Source: Biscogniauxia marginata (Eukaryota; Ascomycota; Sordariomycetes; Xylariales; Xylariaceae). From it: a stretch of 64,000 nt of DNA. Both the position numbers and the translations under genes were made by a program. The notes under the pieces were generated by a model, which did no database searches, was not told where the DNA came from, and worked only from the letters and a program-made list of their open reading frames with translations. Positions within the stretch are counted from its first letter, which is position 1, and each line of letters opens with the position of its first letter. Positions 39,944-49,900 of this stretch are shown here, piece by piece. The stretch covers positions 372,001 to 436,000 of the forward strand of contig MU404081.1 of NCBI GenBank assembly GCA_022695795.1, read 5' to 3'.

Positions 39944-41515
39944 ATGAGCCTACCGGGCCGCGAGGCGGCGGCTAACAGTGGGGTGAAAATCGAAGTCTGC
40001 CAAACTCCGAATCCCCAATCTTCTTCCTCCCCATCCCGGATTTCATCGGCAGACTCGTCGAACCAGAACTCGCTGAGGTCGGTGAAATCCGTTGAGTCGG
40101 TATCTACGATTGGTGCCCTTCCGCTTGGCTCCCTTCGGGTCAAGGAGCCCAGACCGGACGGTGATAATATACCAACTCCACTCCCGATACCAGATTCTGC
40201 CATGGAGCCCTCGGAAGCTAGCCATGCCTTTTTGAAGAGCGGCGATGTCTTCATATTAGACGATCTACCTGCTAAATTCACTGTGGGGTGCGATACCATG
40301 TCTTTTGCGACAACCAAGCCATTCCCGGGCTTCAGAGATATACCACCGGGCGCGCACTTGATATGGGTCGCCCCTTCGGAGTCTACTTCCTCACGAAGTG
40401 CCTACTGGCTATATACCCCTGAGAGAGAACCGACGTCCCTAGCAACTGTCTATGTTAAGCAATGGGATAATTTTAACGAAGTCTTAAACGATCCTGCCAG
40501 TCAAGCCGAGGAACGATTCCAAAAGGAAAGACTAGATCAGATTTTTGGCAACCTCTCGCCTTACCAATTCCAAGCCGCTACATCGCGGCCAGCTCGACCA
40601 AGCGCATCAAGCCAAGTTGATCCGCTCCCGGACTTCTTGACCAGCACTGCTATTTGGTATCAACTCACATTTGCCATTAAACCGGGCCTCCTCAAGAGAA
40701 TCACGGGCAAGACAAATGCCTCAAGCTGGCCCGTGACATCCACTGACGGTGTTGTTGGCGAGACGACCTTGGTGGAAGAATCACGCCTCTACGCAAATGC
40801 CCCCTCACAGTTCCGGTTTGTATTCCCTATGGATGTGCACCTCATCAATCCGACTGCCGAAGGATCGGAGCGGACTCGCCAGGCGCTAGACCCGACATCC
40901 TGGATCCTGGACAAGCTTGAGGGCTCGACCTCGACCTCGGACACCCAATCCGCCGCCGACGACGAGCTCGTCGGCGAACTGCAATTCGCATTCCTCACCG
41001 GGATGCACATCGGGAACTTCTCCTGCCTCGAGCAGTGGTGGTTTTTCGCTACCCGGATCGTCTTCCGGTCCTACGACCTGGTCACGGAGCGGCCGCGGCT
41101 GGCGAGGCACCTCATCCAGACCTTTCACGCGCAGCTCGTCTACAACGACCGCTACCTCGGAGGCGACGTCCTCGAGATGATGCCCGAGAACGCGCGGAGG
41201 CTGCAGAGGGCCATGGTCACGTACAAGGCGCGCCTGGACGAGAAGCTCCTCGCGCTCGGGGACCGCTGCGACCCGGACCAGCACGCCGTCGGCGTGGCCT
41301 TCTCGTCGCTCGAGGCCTGGCTGTGGCGGCTCGGCTGGGACCTGCGGGGCGAGTACGTCCGGTCCGGGAACGTCATGCTGGAGGACGGCGAGGTCGTCCA
41401 GGCGGAGCTGTCGGACTTTGAGGACGAGGACGAGCGCGGCGAGTTCGCGCCCGTGGTCGTGGAGGTCGAGGAAGATGGGAGGGAGACGGGTCTCGTCTCG
41501 TGGGATGACAAATAA
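39944..41515 (+). CDS. AAR2: AAR2 family protein, U5 snRNP assembly factor
   Basis: Aar2 binds Prp8 in immature U5 snRNP and is replaced by Brr2 during maturation; it is needed for pre-mRNA splicing. A single exon gives 523 residues. The family core begins near residue 99 with GDVFILDDLPAKFTVGCDTM and continues with GFRDIPPGAHLIWV (129-142). The helical C-terminal region includes GNLSPYQFQ and the FLTGMHIGNFSCLEQW block. The tail is acidic. About 90 Ser/Pro-rich residues precede the core. Yeast Aar2 lacks this extension, so an in-frame ATG at 40202 (residue 87) is a possible alternative start. From about 40900 to the stop the gene becomes strongly GC-rich with G/C third positions, creating long antisense frames. 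Convergent with RPS16. The family call is strong. Confidence 0.92.
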   Translation: MSLPGREAAANSGVKIEVCQTPNPQSSSSPSRISSADSSNQNSLRSVKSVESVSTIGALPLGSLRVKEPRPDGDNIPTPLPIPDSAMEPSEASHAFLKSGDVFILDDLPAKFTVGCDTMSFATTKPFPGFRDIPPGAHLIWVAPSESTSSRSAYWLYTPEREPTSLATVYVKQWDNFNEVLNDPASQAEERFQKERLDQIFGNLSPYQFQAATSRPARPSASSQVDPLPDFLTSTAIWYQLTFAIKPGLLKRITGKTNASSWPVTSTDGVVGETTLVEESRLYANAPSQFRFVFPMDVHLINPTAEGSERTRQALDPTSWILDKLEGSTSTSDTQSAADDELVGELQFAFLTGMHIGNFSCLEQWWFFATRIVFRSYDLVTERPRLARHLIQTFHAQLVYNDRYLGGDVLEMMPENARRLQRAMVTYKARLDEKLLALGDRCDPDQHAVGVAFSSLEAWLWRLGWDLRGEYVRSGNVMLEDGEVVQAELSDFEDEDERGEFAPVVVEVEEDGRETGLVSWDDK

Positions 41516-43273
41516 ATGAGGAGAGGGAGAGGGAGAGGGAGATAGGACAAGCCTCCTTGCCGGTAATTTCCTGTGTCCTGTGTCCTGTGTCTTGTGTCTA
41601 TGAACGATAGATCGCTGCTCGGAATTCCACACACCCCCGCCACTGACCTTTCGGATAATAATGGTAATACCAGATTCGAGGAATGACGCCTTCTCCTCTC
41701 GGGGTGTTCGCGTCGAACGCTGATATTCTGCCCACTTACCTGAGGTATATACGTAGCTCACTTTGTCCCCCTCTCCCTCGACTGGTGTTTCACCTGCTTT
41801 CCATCTCAAATCATCAGACGGGGCCGTCTTTCCCATCTCACCTCAGCCGAGAAAGGGCACCACACGGGAACGGATGCTTGGGGGCAGACCAACTCCCTGT
41901 TCGGCAGTTCGTAGCTTACCCGCCTGATTCAGATTCTTTTCGCCTCCTTACTTAATGTTCTAATCGAGTCTCACGTGTGAGGTAAAGACCAACGATTATT
42001 CTGACTGGTCTGTCGGCGGGTAATTAGTATTGACGTTTTGCTTTCTTTCTTTTTTTCCTTTTTTTTTCTTTCTCGTAATTGAAACCGGAAAGACTTAACC
42101 AACCCCATCCTCCCCCCCCCTACCCACTCTGGAAAAGTCTTATCTCCCACTTACAATAGAAAAAGGGCCAAAGGGAGAGACGAGGACTATGTATATCTAG
42201 GATATATATATAGGTCCCTGCTACTCAAATATCTCGCTCGGGAGGTTATGCTTTCACGAGGATTGATTTGGTGGAGAGGGGGTCAGGGTTGAGTTTGGGG
42301 TTGGGGTTGGGGTTGGGGTTGTAAGGTATTCCCCTTAAAAGAAGCTCCTTTGAGAGAGCGACAGGTCAAAATCTCATTCCGTCCGTCTACCTACCTACTT
42401 ACCTAACTAGAATACATAAATCGTATATATATATATATACATATATAAGAGGAGATTAGTGAGCAGTGAACCTCTAATGGTTTCTGAATATCTATGGCAA
42501 AGTAATCACGTAGAACGCTTCGCCGCCGCTTATCCTTTCCCCCGGCCTAACCTATGTGTAGGTTCATAGACGGGCCATAAATAAATAAGCTGCTACCTAC
42601 CTGTTCGCTTGCGAGGCCTTCGAATTCTTCCTACCCTGACTTGTCTCTACGAGTTCTAGGTGGCGAGCAATCATTCTCGATTCGTCACTGTGGTTTACCT
42701 AAAGTACAAATACAGCTCGTCGGGTTTGTTGTCATAAAGCTATTAAAACTAGGGACTAGGGTTGGCTGATCGTAGCCCATGGTCTTGAGCAACTGGATAA
42801 ACTGCCGTTTATTTTGCATAGGCTTGGGCACCTGTCATAAAACTTACCCATAGAACAGAACGCACCGCAAGTATCACGCGCAGATTCACTCGAGTTCGAA
42901 CAGGGAATATCTAACCAGGTAGGAAAGTGTTCAGAAATTCGTGTCATTTCATTCGCCCAATCCTTTTACAACCAGACAGGGCGGCCTGCCATGCAAATGC
43001 ATTGATACTAGAGAAGGCACCCTTTTTTTCATATAGATAGCCCCTCGTAAAAGGATTCCCTTACGTGACTCCAGAGGTTCCGACCACCACCGTAGCATAA
43101 AAAGCCATCCAGCTCGCACAAAACCAGGACAGAACAAGCCAAAAACCAGCCGCACCGAACGATATAGCCCACCGCTCTGCATGCATGTACCATAGAACTG
43201 GTTCCGCTTCTCTCCCTTTTACTGCTGGCGAAAACAGCCTCCCCAGAAACAGAAACCGAAAAGCGGGCACCGC
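41516..43273. other. convergent 3' region of AAR2 and RPS16
   Basis: No gene is supported. Directly after the AAR2 stop come an AGAGGG-type repeat (41520-41541) and a TCCTGTG minisatellite (about 41569-41599). Further on are T-rich tracts, an interstitial TTGGGG repeat (42295-42320), TA dinucleotides near 42425 and TACC microsatellites. Confidence 0.55.
42295..42320 (+). repeat. interstitial TTGGGG telomere-like repeat
   Basis: Four perfect tandem TTGGGG units (42295-42318) are preceded by related G-runs from about 42275. The unit differs from the usual filamentous-fungal telomere TTAGGG. Four GGGG runs separated by TT satisfy the G-quadruplex rule. Confidence 0.88.
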
Positions 43274-44163
43274 TTAACGGTACGACTTCTGGTATCTGGA
43301 ACGCGCACCGGGACCGCCGAACTTCTTGGGCTCACATCGTCGGTTGTCGGCTACGAGGAGGGTTCGGTCGAATTGAGAGAAGGCTTGCTTCAGGAGGTTC
43401 TTGCTGTGCTCTTTTAGGATGCAAAAAAAAAAAAAAATCAGTAATCGTTCCTCCGAGCTGAAATTGGGGGATTGTTCGACGAGCGCCATATCATGTCTTG
43501 GGGGGATTAGGGATGCTCATAGCTATTTTGGGCAAACAGCGAGTGCTTCCACTCCCGGTAACGTGCCGGGACAGTAAATAATCGGGGAAGATAACATACC
43601 ATCCACAAATTTCTGGTAGTAGGCGATGAGGGCCTTCGCGATGGCCTGCCGGATGGCGAAAATCTGACTTGTGTGACCACCACCGGTCACCCGGACGCGG
43701 ATGTCGACCTGGGCGAACTTGTCGAGGCCAACGATCAACAGCGGCTCGTAAACCTAGGGTGCAACTGTCAGCGAACTGCATGCTGGAACTGTTTGGTCGC
43801 CGGGATATTGGGTCGATGCGCGTAATGTCGAGTCGTCTCGAGTGGTGGGATTCTAACCTTGAAGCGGAGGACCTGGGGCTCGACGAGCGAGAGCGGCCGG
43901 CCGTTGACCTTGATGAGACCGTTGCCGGCCTCTGTAGAAATATTTCCGTCAGCAATCTTTTCTCTTTCTTCTTCTTCTCCCTTCCCTTCTCTTCCTAGCA
44001 CTAACGACGGCGATGTACGTATCGTTCGGGGAGGACCTACTGCAGTGCGAAACAGCGACTGCCGTCTTCTTCCTAAGAGTAACCGGTTAGCATCCGAAGA
44101 AAGAAATTCGCTATGTAATCACAAAACTTACTTGCCGAAGCACTGGACGCTTTGATTAGACAT
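43274..44163 (-). CDS. RPS16: 40S ribosomal protein S16 (uS9)
   Basis: Component of the small ribosomal subunit whose C-terminal tail reaches the decoding centre. Five exons on the minus strand: 44163-44132, 44072-44041, 43931-43858, 43753-43600 and 43410-43274, giving 142 residues, the normal size. The joined protein reads [13 protein letters not shown] at the start and contains [34 protein letters not shown] and [17 protein letters not shown]. It ends with the conserved RSRYQKSYR, whose terminal Tyr-Arg is universal in uS9. Introns are 59, 109, 104 and 189 nt; the last holds a run of about 15 A (minus-strand T). Early introns close to the ATG are common in ribosomal protein genes. The start lies opposite SNF8, with a shared 712-bp upstream region. 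Identity is secure. Confidence 0.97.
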
Positions 44164-44875
44164 GGTTGCTGTTGGCGTGTGTGCTGTTAGTGGGAAGTGA
44201 AGGGATTCGCAACCGGATGCCTGTGATGTTGAAGTGGGAGAGCCTCGCAGCACAATTTTTGGCCGGAATTGAAAAAAAGGGTTTGTGCCCTCAAAATGCG
44301 CTAACCTACGTGTGTAATGTGGCTTGGTTATTGTGGCTGGTGCTGGGCCATAGGAAAGGTTCCAGAAACCTACCTACCTTATCGATAACAAGCCAGCTAC
44401 CGAAGAAATGCCGTCTCCTACTAGGGTGGGGACCTCAGATAACGTTCATCCACTCAGGGACCAGGAGTCTCCGGGTGACTTACACCTCACATGAAAGGAA
44501 GTTATATGAACACAGGTAGTCAGACTCAACGCATCATTAATATTCAAACCCTAATAAACTACCTACCCATCTGAGTTAATCTAGACCTACAACTCGCTGG
44601 AATCTCGAGTGCCAGCGGTTCGAGCTTATTTCAAAGACCAACGAGCAGCAGTTCTTGCGCGATCGTGACGTACCAGGCATAATCTATCTACCTACCTAAC
44701 CTACCTCTCTACCTTACATCTCCCCAGTACTATAGGGTCTCCCCCTCGCCTTGATACGAGGCGTGATAGGCACCTCCCTTATGAAATAGCCTAAACTATT
44801 ATTATTATTATTATTAAAGGAAAAAAAAAAAAACAAGGAGAAAGAAGAAGAAGAAGAAGAAGAAGAAAAAAGAAA
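44164..44875. promoter_or_regulatory. divergent promoter region of RPS16 and SNF8
   Basis: The region contains AAACCCTAA at 44546-44554. Its complement TTAGGGTTT is the telobox/Tbf1-type element found upstream of ribosomal protein genes in several ascomycetes; it lies about 385 bp from the RPS16 ATG. Nearer SNF8 are an ACCT-rich series (about 44683-44712), a TTA repeat (44797-44816) and an almost pure purine leader with about eight AAG units (44842-44865) touching the ATG. Confidence 0.55.
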
Positions 44876-45789
44876 ATGTCTCGCAAGGGCGTCGGCCTCG
44901 CGGCCTTCGACCGCTCGCGCCTGACGTCGGCGCAGTTCGCCTCGCACGGGAGCTCCCTGCGGAGCACCAACGCGCAGGCGCTCGAGACGCAGCTGTCCGT
45001 GTTCCGGTCGCTGCTGCAGCAGTTCGCGCAGACGCACGCGCGCGACATCCGGTCGGACCCGTCGTTCCGGGCCCAGTTCGCGCGCATGTGCGCCGCCATC
45101 GGGGTCGACCCGCTGGCGTCGAGCAACGCCGGGGGAAGCGGTAGCGGTAGCGGTGGTAGCGGGGGCGGGGGAGCCGTGGGTAGTATATGGGCGCAGCTGC
45201 TGGGGCGCAGCGTGAACGACTTCTACTTCGAGCTCGCGGTGCGCGTCGTCGAGGTCTGTGGCGCCACGAGGGCCGAGAACGGCGGCCTGATCGGCGTCCG
45301 CGAGGTCAGGGATCGGCTCATGAGGGGCCGCATGGAGGGCGCGCCCGAGGTCACCGAGTAAGCGTTTGCCCCCCAACATTATTGTGACTATATATATATA
45401 TATATGTGTGTGTGCACGCCTTTATTTTTATTTATTAAAAAAAAATTTGTTCCCGTGCTAACACCACTCGCAGGGACGACGTTCTCCGGGCCGTAGGCAC
45501 GCTGAAGCCCCTGGGGTCCAGCTACTCCGTCATCAAGGTCGGCAACAAGCCGTACATCCGCTCGGTGCCCAAGGAGCTGAACACGGACCAGAGCGCCGTC
45601 CTCGAGGCCGCCCAGGTGCTGGGGTACGTGAGCGTCTCGATGCTGATGATAAACCTGCGTTGGATGCGGGCGCGGGCCCAGACCGCCGTCGATGATCTCC
45701 TGGCCGAGGGTATGCTGTGGGTTGACAAGCAGGCCGACGAGTGGGAGTACTGGAGCCCCGGATTCATGATGGACACTGCCGGGACGTGA
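44876..45789 (+). CDS. SNF8: ESCRT-II subunit Vps22/Snf8 (EAP30 family)
   Basis: Vps22 forms ESCRT-II with Vps25 and Vps36. The complex acts on endosomes to pass ubiquitinated cargo to ESCRT-III for multivesicular body sorting. Exons 44876-45357 and 45474-45789 give 265 residues, close to the family length. The N-terminus MSRKGVGLAAFDR is typical, followed by a helical region and the block WAQLLGRSVNDFYFELAVRVVEVC. The C-terminal winged helices contain GYVSVSMLMINLRW and end EWEYWSPGF. A Gly/Ser linker of about 14 residues (near 83-98) between GVDPLASSN and the conserved WAQLLG block looks lineage-specific. The 116-nt intron has GT-AG ends and a CTAAC branch site. Exons are strongly GC-rich. 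Identity is secure. Confidence 0.95.
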
Positions 45790-46951
45790 AATGGAAACGG
45801 TCTTGGCTAAAAGGCCCGCACCGAGTCTTCTGATGATACCTTTTCTGTGAGGATACCTACTTTTGAGCTGGGATTTCCCCAAGTCTGCCGGTCTGAGGTC
45901 ATATCATTGTGGCTCTGTTCTGCATGCATTTGCCATTACCATTGGATGGCCTTGTCGGCCAGTGAGTGCTTTCGTCCCTCAATCAACGCTCCCAACCCCT
46001 CGCTGCTCGGTGGAGCTAAGTGAAGGAGACCGTAAACTATCAAGGGCTACTATCCTACGGTAACACGTGGTAAATCAACATCCTGGACAGTAGGCTGTCG
46101 ATGGAAAAGGTCACTGAATCCTGAGTGAAATGAAGTTGTGCTGGACTCGAGGAGACATCTAGTTACTAGATAACATATTTATTACATCGACAGGGCGAGT
46201 CTTGCATCACCTGATAGAAGCAAGGTGGAGATAAAGAGGCCCAGAGAAGATACGGAGACGCCGTCTCCGATTATATACATGCCTTGTAATATTACTGCTA
46301 CGAAATAAAACACAGGCGTCGCGCACAAACAGGTGCATATCATTTCGTCTACCACTTAAGCGGTTGTTTGGTCAACCTTTCTATTGCGCTACCGCCCTCT
46401 ATCCTCTACCTAGATGAACTTTACACCGTTTTCTCCGTACACTGCCAATGTGCGTGTAAGCTTTTCCCATTCTCTTCCTAACCGTGAATGAAGAATAGGA
46501 AGAAAAAAAAATTAGACAATGAAGATGCCGATGCATTGAGGGATACGTATTTGGACCGTGCCGTTTGGGTCGCATCCCATGTCCTCTAAGCTTATCGTCC
46601 TAGATTATGATTTATCGTGATGACAGACGCCGCTCTAGACAGCCCAAGGGCCGAATAGAAACGGAGAACGAAAGGTAATATGAGAATACTCATAGGAAAC
46701 CTCCAACGAGAAAAAGCAAATTATAAATATCTATGGCCCATCCAGGATATATCGGCCTGCTCTATCCATGAAAGCCTTGACCACGCCATCGAAGCAATGT
46801 AATAGCTATAATAAGCTAATCGGCAATGATTCCGCTGCACCCCCATACCCCCAACTCCATTGCATATGCGAAAGAACAGCTTGGCGGTATCTCGCCGTGT
46901 GCTGTCGATGTATTATGATTAGACACTAGCTGTGCGGTCAATCGACTGTCT
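45790..46951. other. convergent 3' region of SNF8 and FMP27
   Basis: No gene is seen. The stretch presumably holds the 3' ends and polyadenylation signals of both convergent genes, with AT-rich segments near 46160-46310 and an A9 run near 46504. A minus-strand frame at 46816-47121 overlaps the FMP27 coding sequence and looks incidental. Confidence 0.5.
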
Positions 46952-49900
46952 TCAACAGACCGAACGACTCGGACTCCTGTCTCTACTATAATGTTCGTCT
47001 TCATCCCCATGGACGCTTCTAGCGTCGCTGTTTGCTCTATCCTTCCGCTTACCCCCAAATGCGCTGAGCTTACCCTTGAAAAACCCTCCCCCAGATGGTT
47101 TCCGCCTGTCTGAATGATCATCCACAGGACCGGCGCTGGTGGCTGGTCTCAGAAAGCTCAAGGCGCTCACGCTGTTGCTGCTACTAGACTTGGGTCGGTT
47201 CATGTCGGCTCCGAGGCCTGTCTGGGGGCGATCCGTTGGCGCCATCGTCAGGAAGCCAGGTACAGGTGGCACGCTCCGCTGACTGCTTTCGTCGCCATTT
47301 GCCAGAGGACGACCAAATGACCGTGAGGACATAATGCTCGAGCCTCGGCTGCTCGGCCGTTGTGGTGCAAGAATGCTAGCCCCTGAGCTTTGGATGCTTC
47401 TCGGAGGGGAGCGGGAATAGTCAACTTGGCTTGCCCCAAATATGCTCGACGAATCATCGCTATTGTCGCCACTGTTGGACAAGGAGGGCGTGGCAAGCAG
47501 CACACTGCTATTCGCCATCTCACGAAGCCTATTCTGCTGTGCCATGTTCGGCCTCAGTTTGAATTTGTTCCCAATGATGGCACCAGTGTGAGAAATGAGC
47601 GCTTTGATAATCCGAGACTTCATGGCCAGGGCTAAATCAAGATTAGACCACGTCTTGTTGCGGTACTCGATCGTTGGTAGTCTGAAGACGAAATCGTGTA
47701 CGTCCTCAAGATTTCGATCGCCTTTGCCCTTGTAGCTGAGACAGAGAACGACAGATGGCAGCTTGATGTAGGCAAATGTCACGTAGTTTGAAGCACGCGT
47801 TATCATCTTTGTTAGATCGTCAGAAGGTTTATCCCCGGAATTGCCAGGTTTACGAGACATAGCAAAGCGCGTGCCCTTTTTATTTTCGCTGGTTGCTGAA
47901 ACAGCCGTTGCTGCTCGACCAACCCCAGGTCGAGGGGTGGTTGGTCGAAGAGACTCGTACGATGGTTTTTTGGTTGCCGTCTTAGAGCCAAAAAACCGAA
48001 ATACAGAGTTGCCTTCACCTGAGTTGACATTGATGGTTTGAGACCTTTGCGGGCTCTCTTCAGGACTGCGGGAATCAAGATTTAGTGTAGGCCGGAGACG
48101 AAGCTCTAAAGACCCAGCCCGTGTGGTAAATGACGGAGCCTTATCAGAGGCTGAGGAACCCAATCTTCCAGACCCAGACGTAGCGTCATCAGGTGTGTCA
48201 TCTTCTGCTTCGCCAGGGAACGACGACTTCATAACAAATGGCGAGTCGTTCTGATTACCGGGTTCGGTGGACTTGTCTTCTTCCATTCCGGGGAAAATGT
48301 ATTCAAATAGCTTCGTTCCTACCTCGTGTTCGAGTTGGACCTTCATCGGGAAAAGATTTACCTCGAAGTGGTCCATCACTGGTATACCGGCAATAGCCTC
48401 TAACATGTGCCAGTACACGCGGATCATATGCTTGCCATCCAAGTCCGTAGCATGGCCCTTCTCATCTTCGAAGTACGGAGCAACCATTTCCGGATAGATG
48501 GCGTCCCGCATGAGATTTAAGCCAAGGACCTTGCCTACTTGCATCAGGTTGATGTGTGAGCCGTCGGAATAATCCGTCCGATCGTACTCAACGTCCCTTA
48601 GCTGCATTTCGACCAGAGGTTCGTTGTTATCCCGGATGAGATGCCAAACGATCTCTTTCGCTGCGATGGTCCACTTCAGCATGGCGCTACTTTGAGAACC
48701 GCTTTCGTATTTTCGCTGAGACGTAGTGATGGCCTTCATCATGAAGAACAGTTCATCTTCACAAGCTGCAAGGTCCCGCTCCAAAAGCAACCGATCCTCC
48801 CAGCCTTGCCTATCGAGGTATTTTGAGTGTATCTGGAAGTGGCTCTTGATCTCCTCAAGTTGTCGAATCCGTTCCTGTAGCCTGGTAACCATCTCAGGAA
48901 TTCCTCGAAGATCGCTGAAGTCCGACGCTAACATGATCTTCTCCAGCCGCTCGCTTCTCGTCTTTTCCAGAGGCTCACTGTACATGAGAAGATCGAGGAC
49001 TATGACATACACTGCATAGTACTGCGACGAGTTACAGAGAGCTCGAGCCTGGGGAAATTCCACCCAAAGGTTATCCGTCCTAGTCTCGGTGATGTTCGCC
49101 GACAGGCTAGCAGTCTCCGTGTCGTTGACTTCGTCGTTATACTTCAAACGTAGCGTGTTAAATTTGTCGTACCTCAGCAATGCTGAAGTCTTTTGCACGA
49201 CTCGTTTGAAGCCAAAAGGATCAGACTGAAAATCGTACATCACTTCCATGGGGACCCAAGGTGGCCAGGATGAGCCCGAAGGCGTTCCGTAGGTATTACC
49301 AGAGTACATGGATAGAAGCTGACCGGCAAACCACTTCTGATGTGTGACAAAGAATTGCGCGCTGTCCATTCTGAGTAAGAAACGCCTCTGAACCAGACCG
49401 CTGACTTGGTCAGATAACCTGGCCTTCTCCATGACTTCTACCACCTTGAGTTCCATGCCCTTCGCCGTGATCAGGACAACATGTTTCTTATTTTTCTCAC
49501 TCTGGAGTTGTATTTGTGGCGCGATCAAGCGAACGTGATAACTGCTTTGCGGAGCAAACTCTTCAGCAATTCCACTAGTGATATCCTCCATGTGCGTGTT
49601 GATAGCACCCTCTGACAAGCTAGGTCCATCATCGTTGACATACTTTCTACCATCCTTCAGAATTTGTTTAATGCGGTACTCGATATCGGCGTTGGTATCT
49701 CGAGACTTGTCGTCGGCGCTAGGAGTTGAAGAATCGGGCGCAGCAGGAGACGTGTTGGTTGGTTTATTGTTTTGCTTGGCCCGAGCTTGTTCCTCTACAA
49801 TATCTAGAATGAATTTCACGGCAGGGCGAGATAAGTAGTAAACAAAACCTCTGCGCTGACTGACTTGGTGACTGTATCGAAGGATAATATTCCGGAGCAG

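Noticed and set aside
40886..41836. 316-codon minus-strand frame over the end of AAR2
   Set aside because: It lies antisense to a well-supported gene and results from the GC-rich third positions; it has no family resemblance.
44714..45379. 221-codon minus-strand frame over SNF8
   Set aside because: Antisense shadow of GC-rich SNF8 exon 1, with low-complexity Arg/Ala/Ser content.
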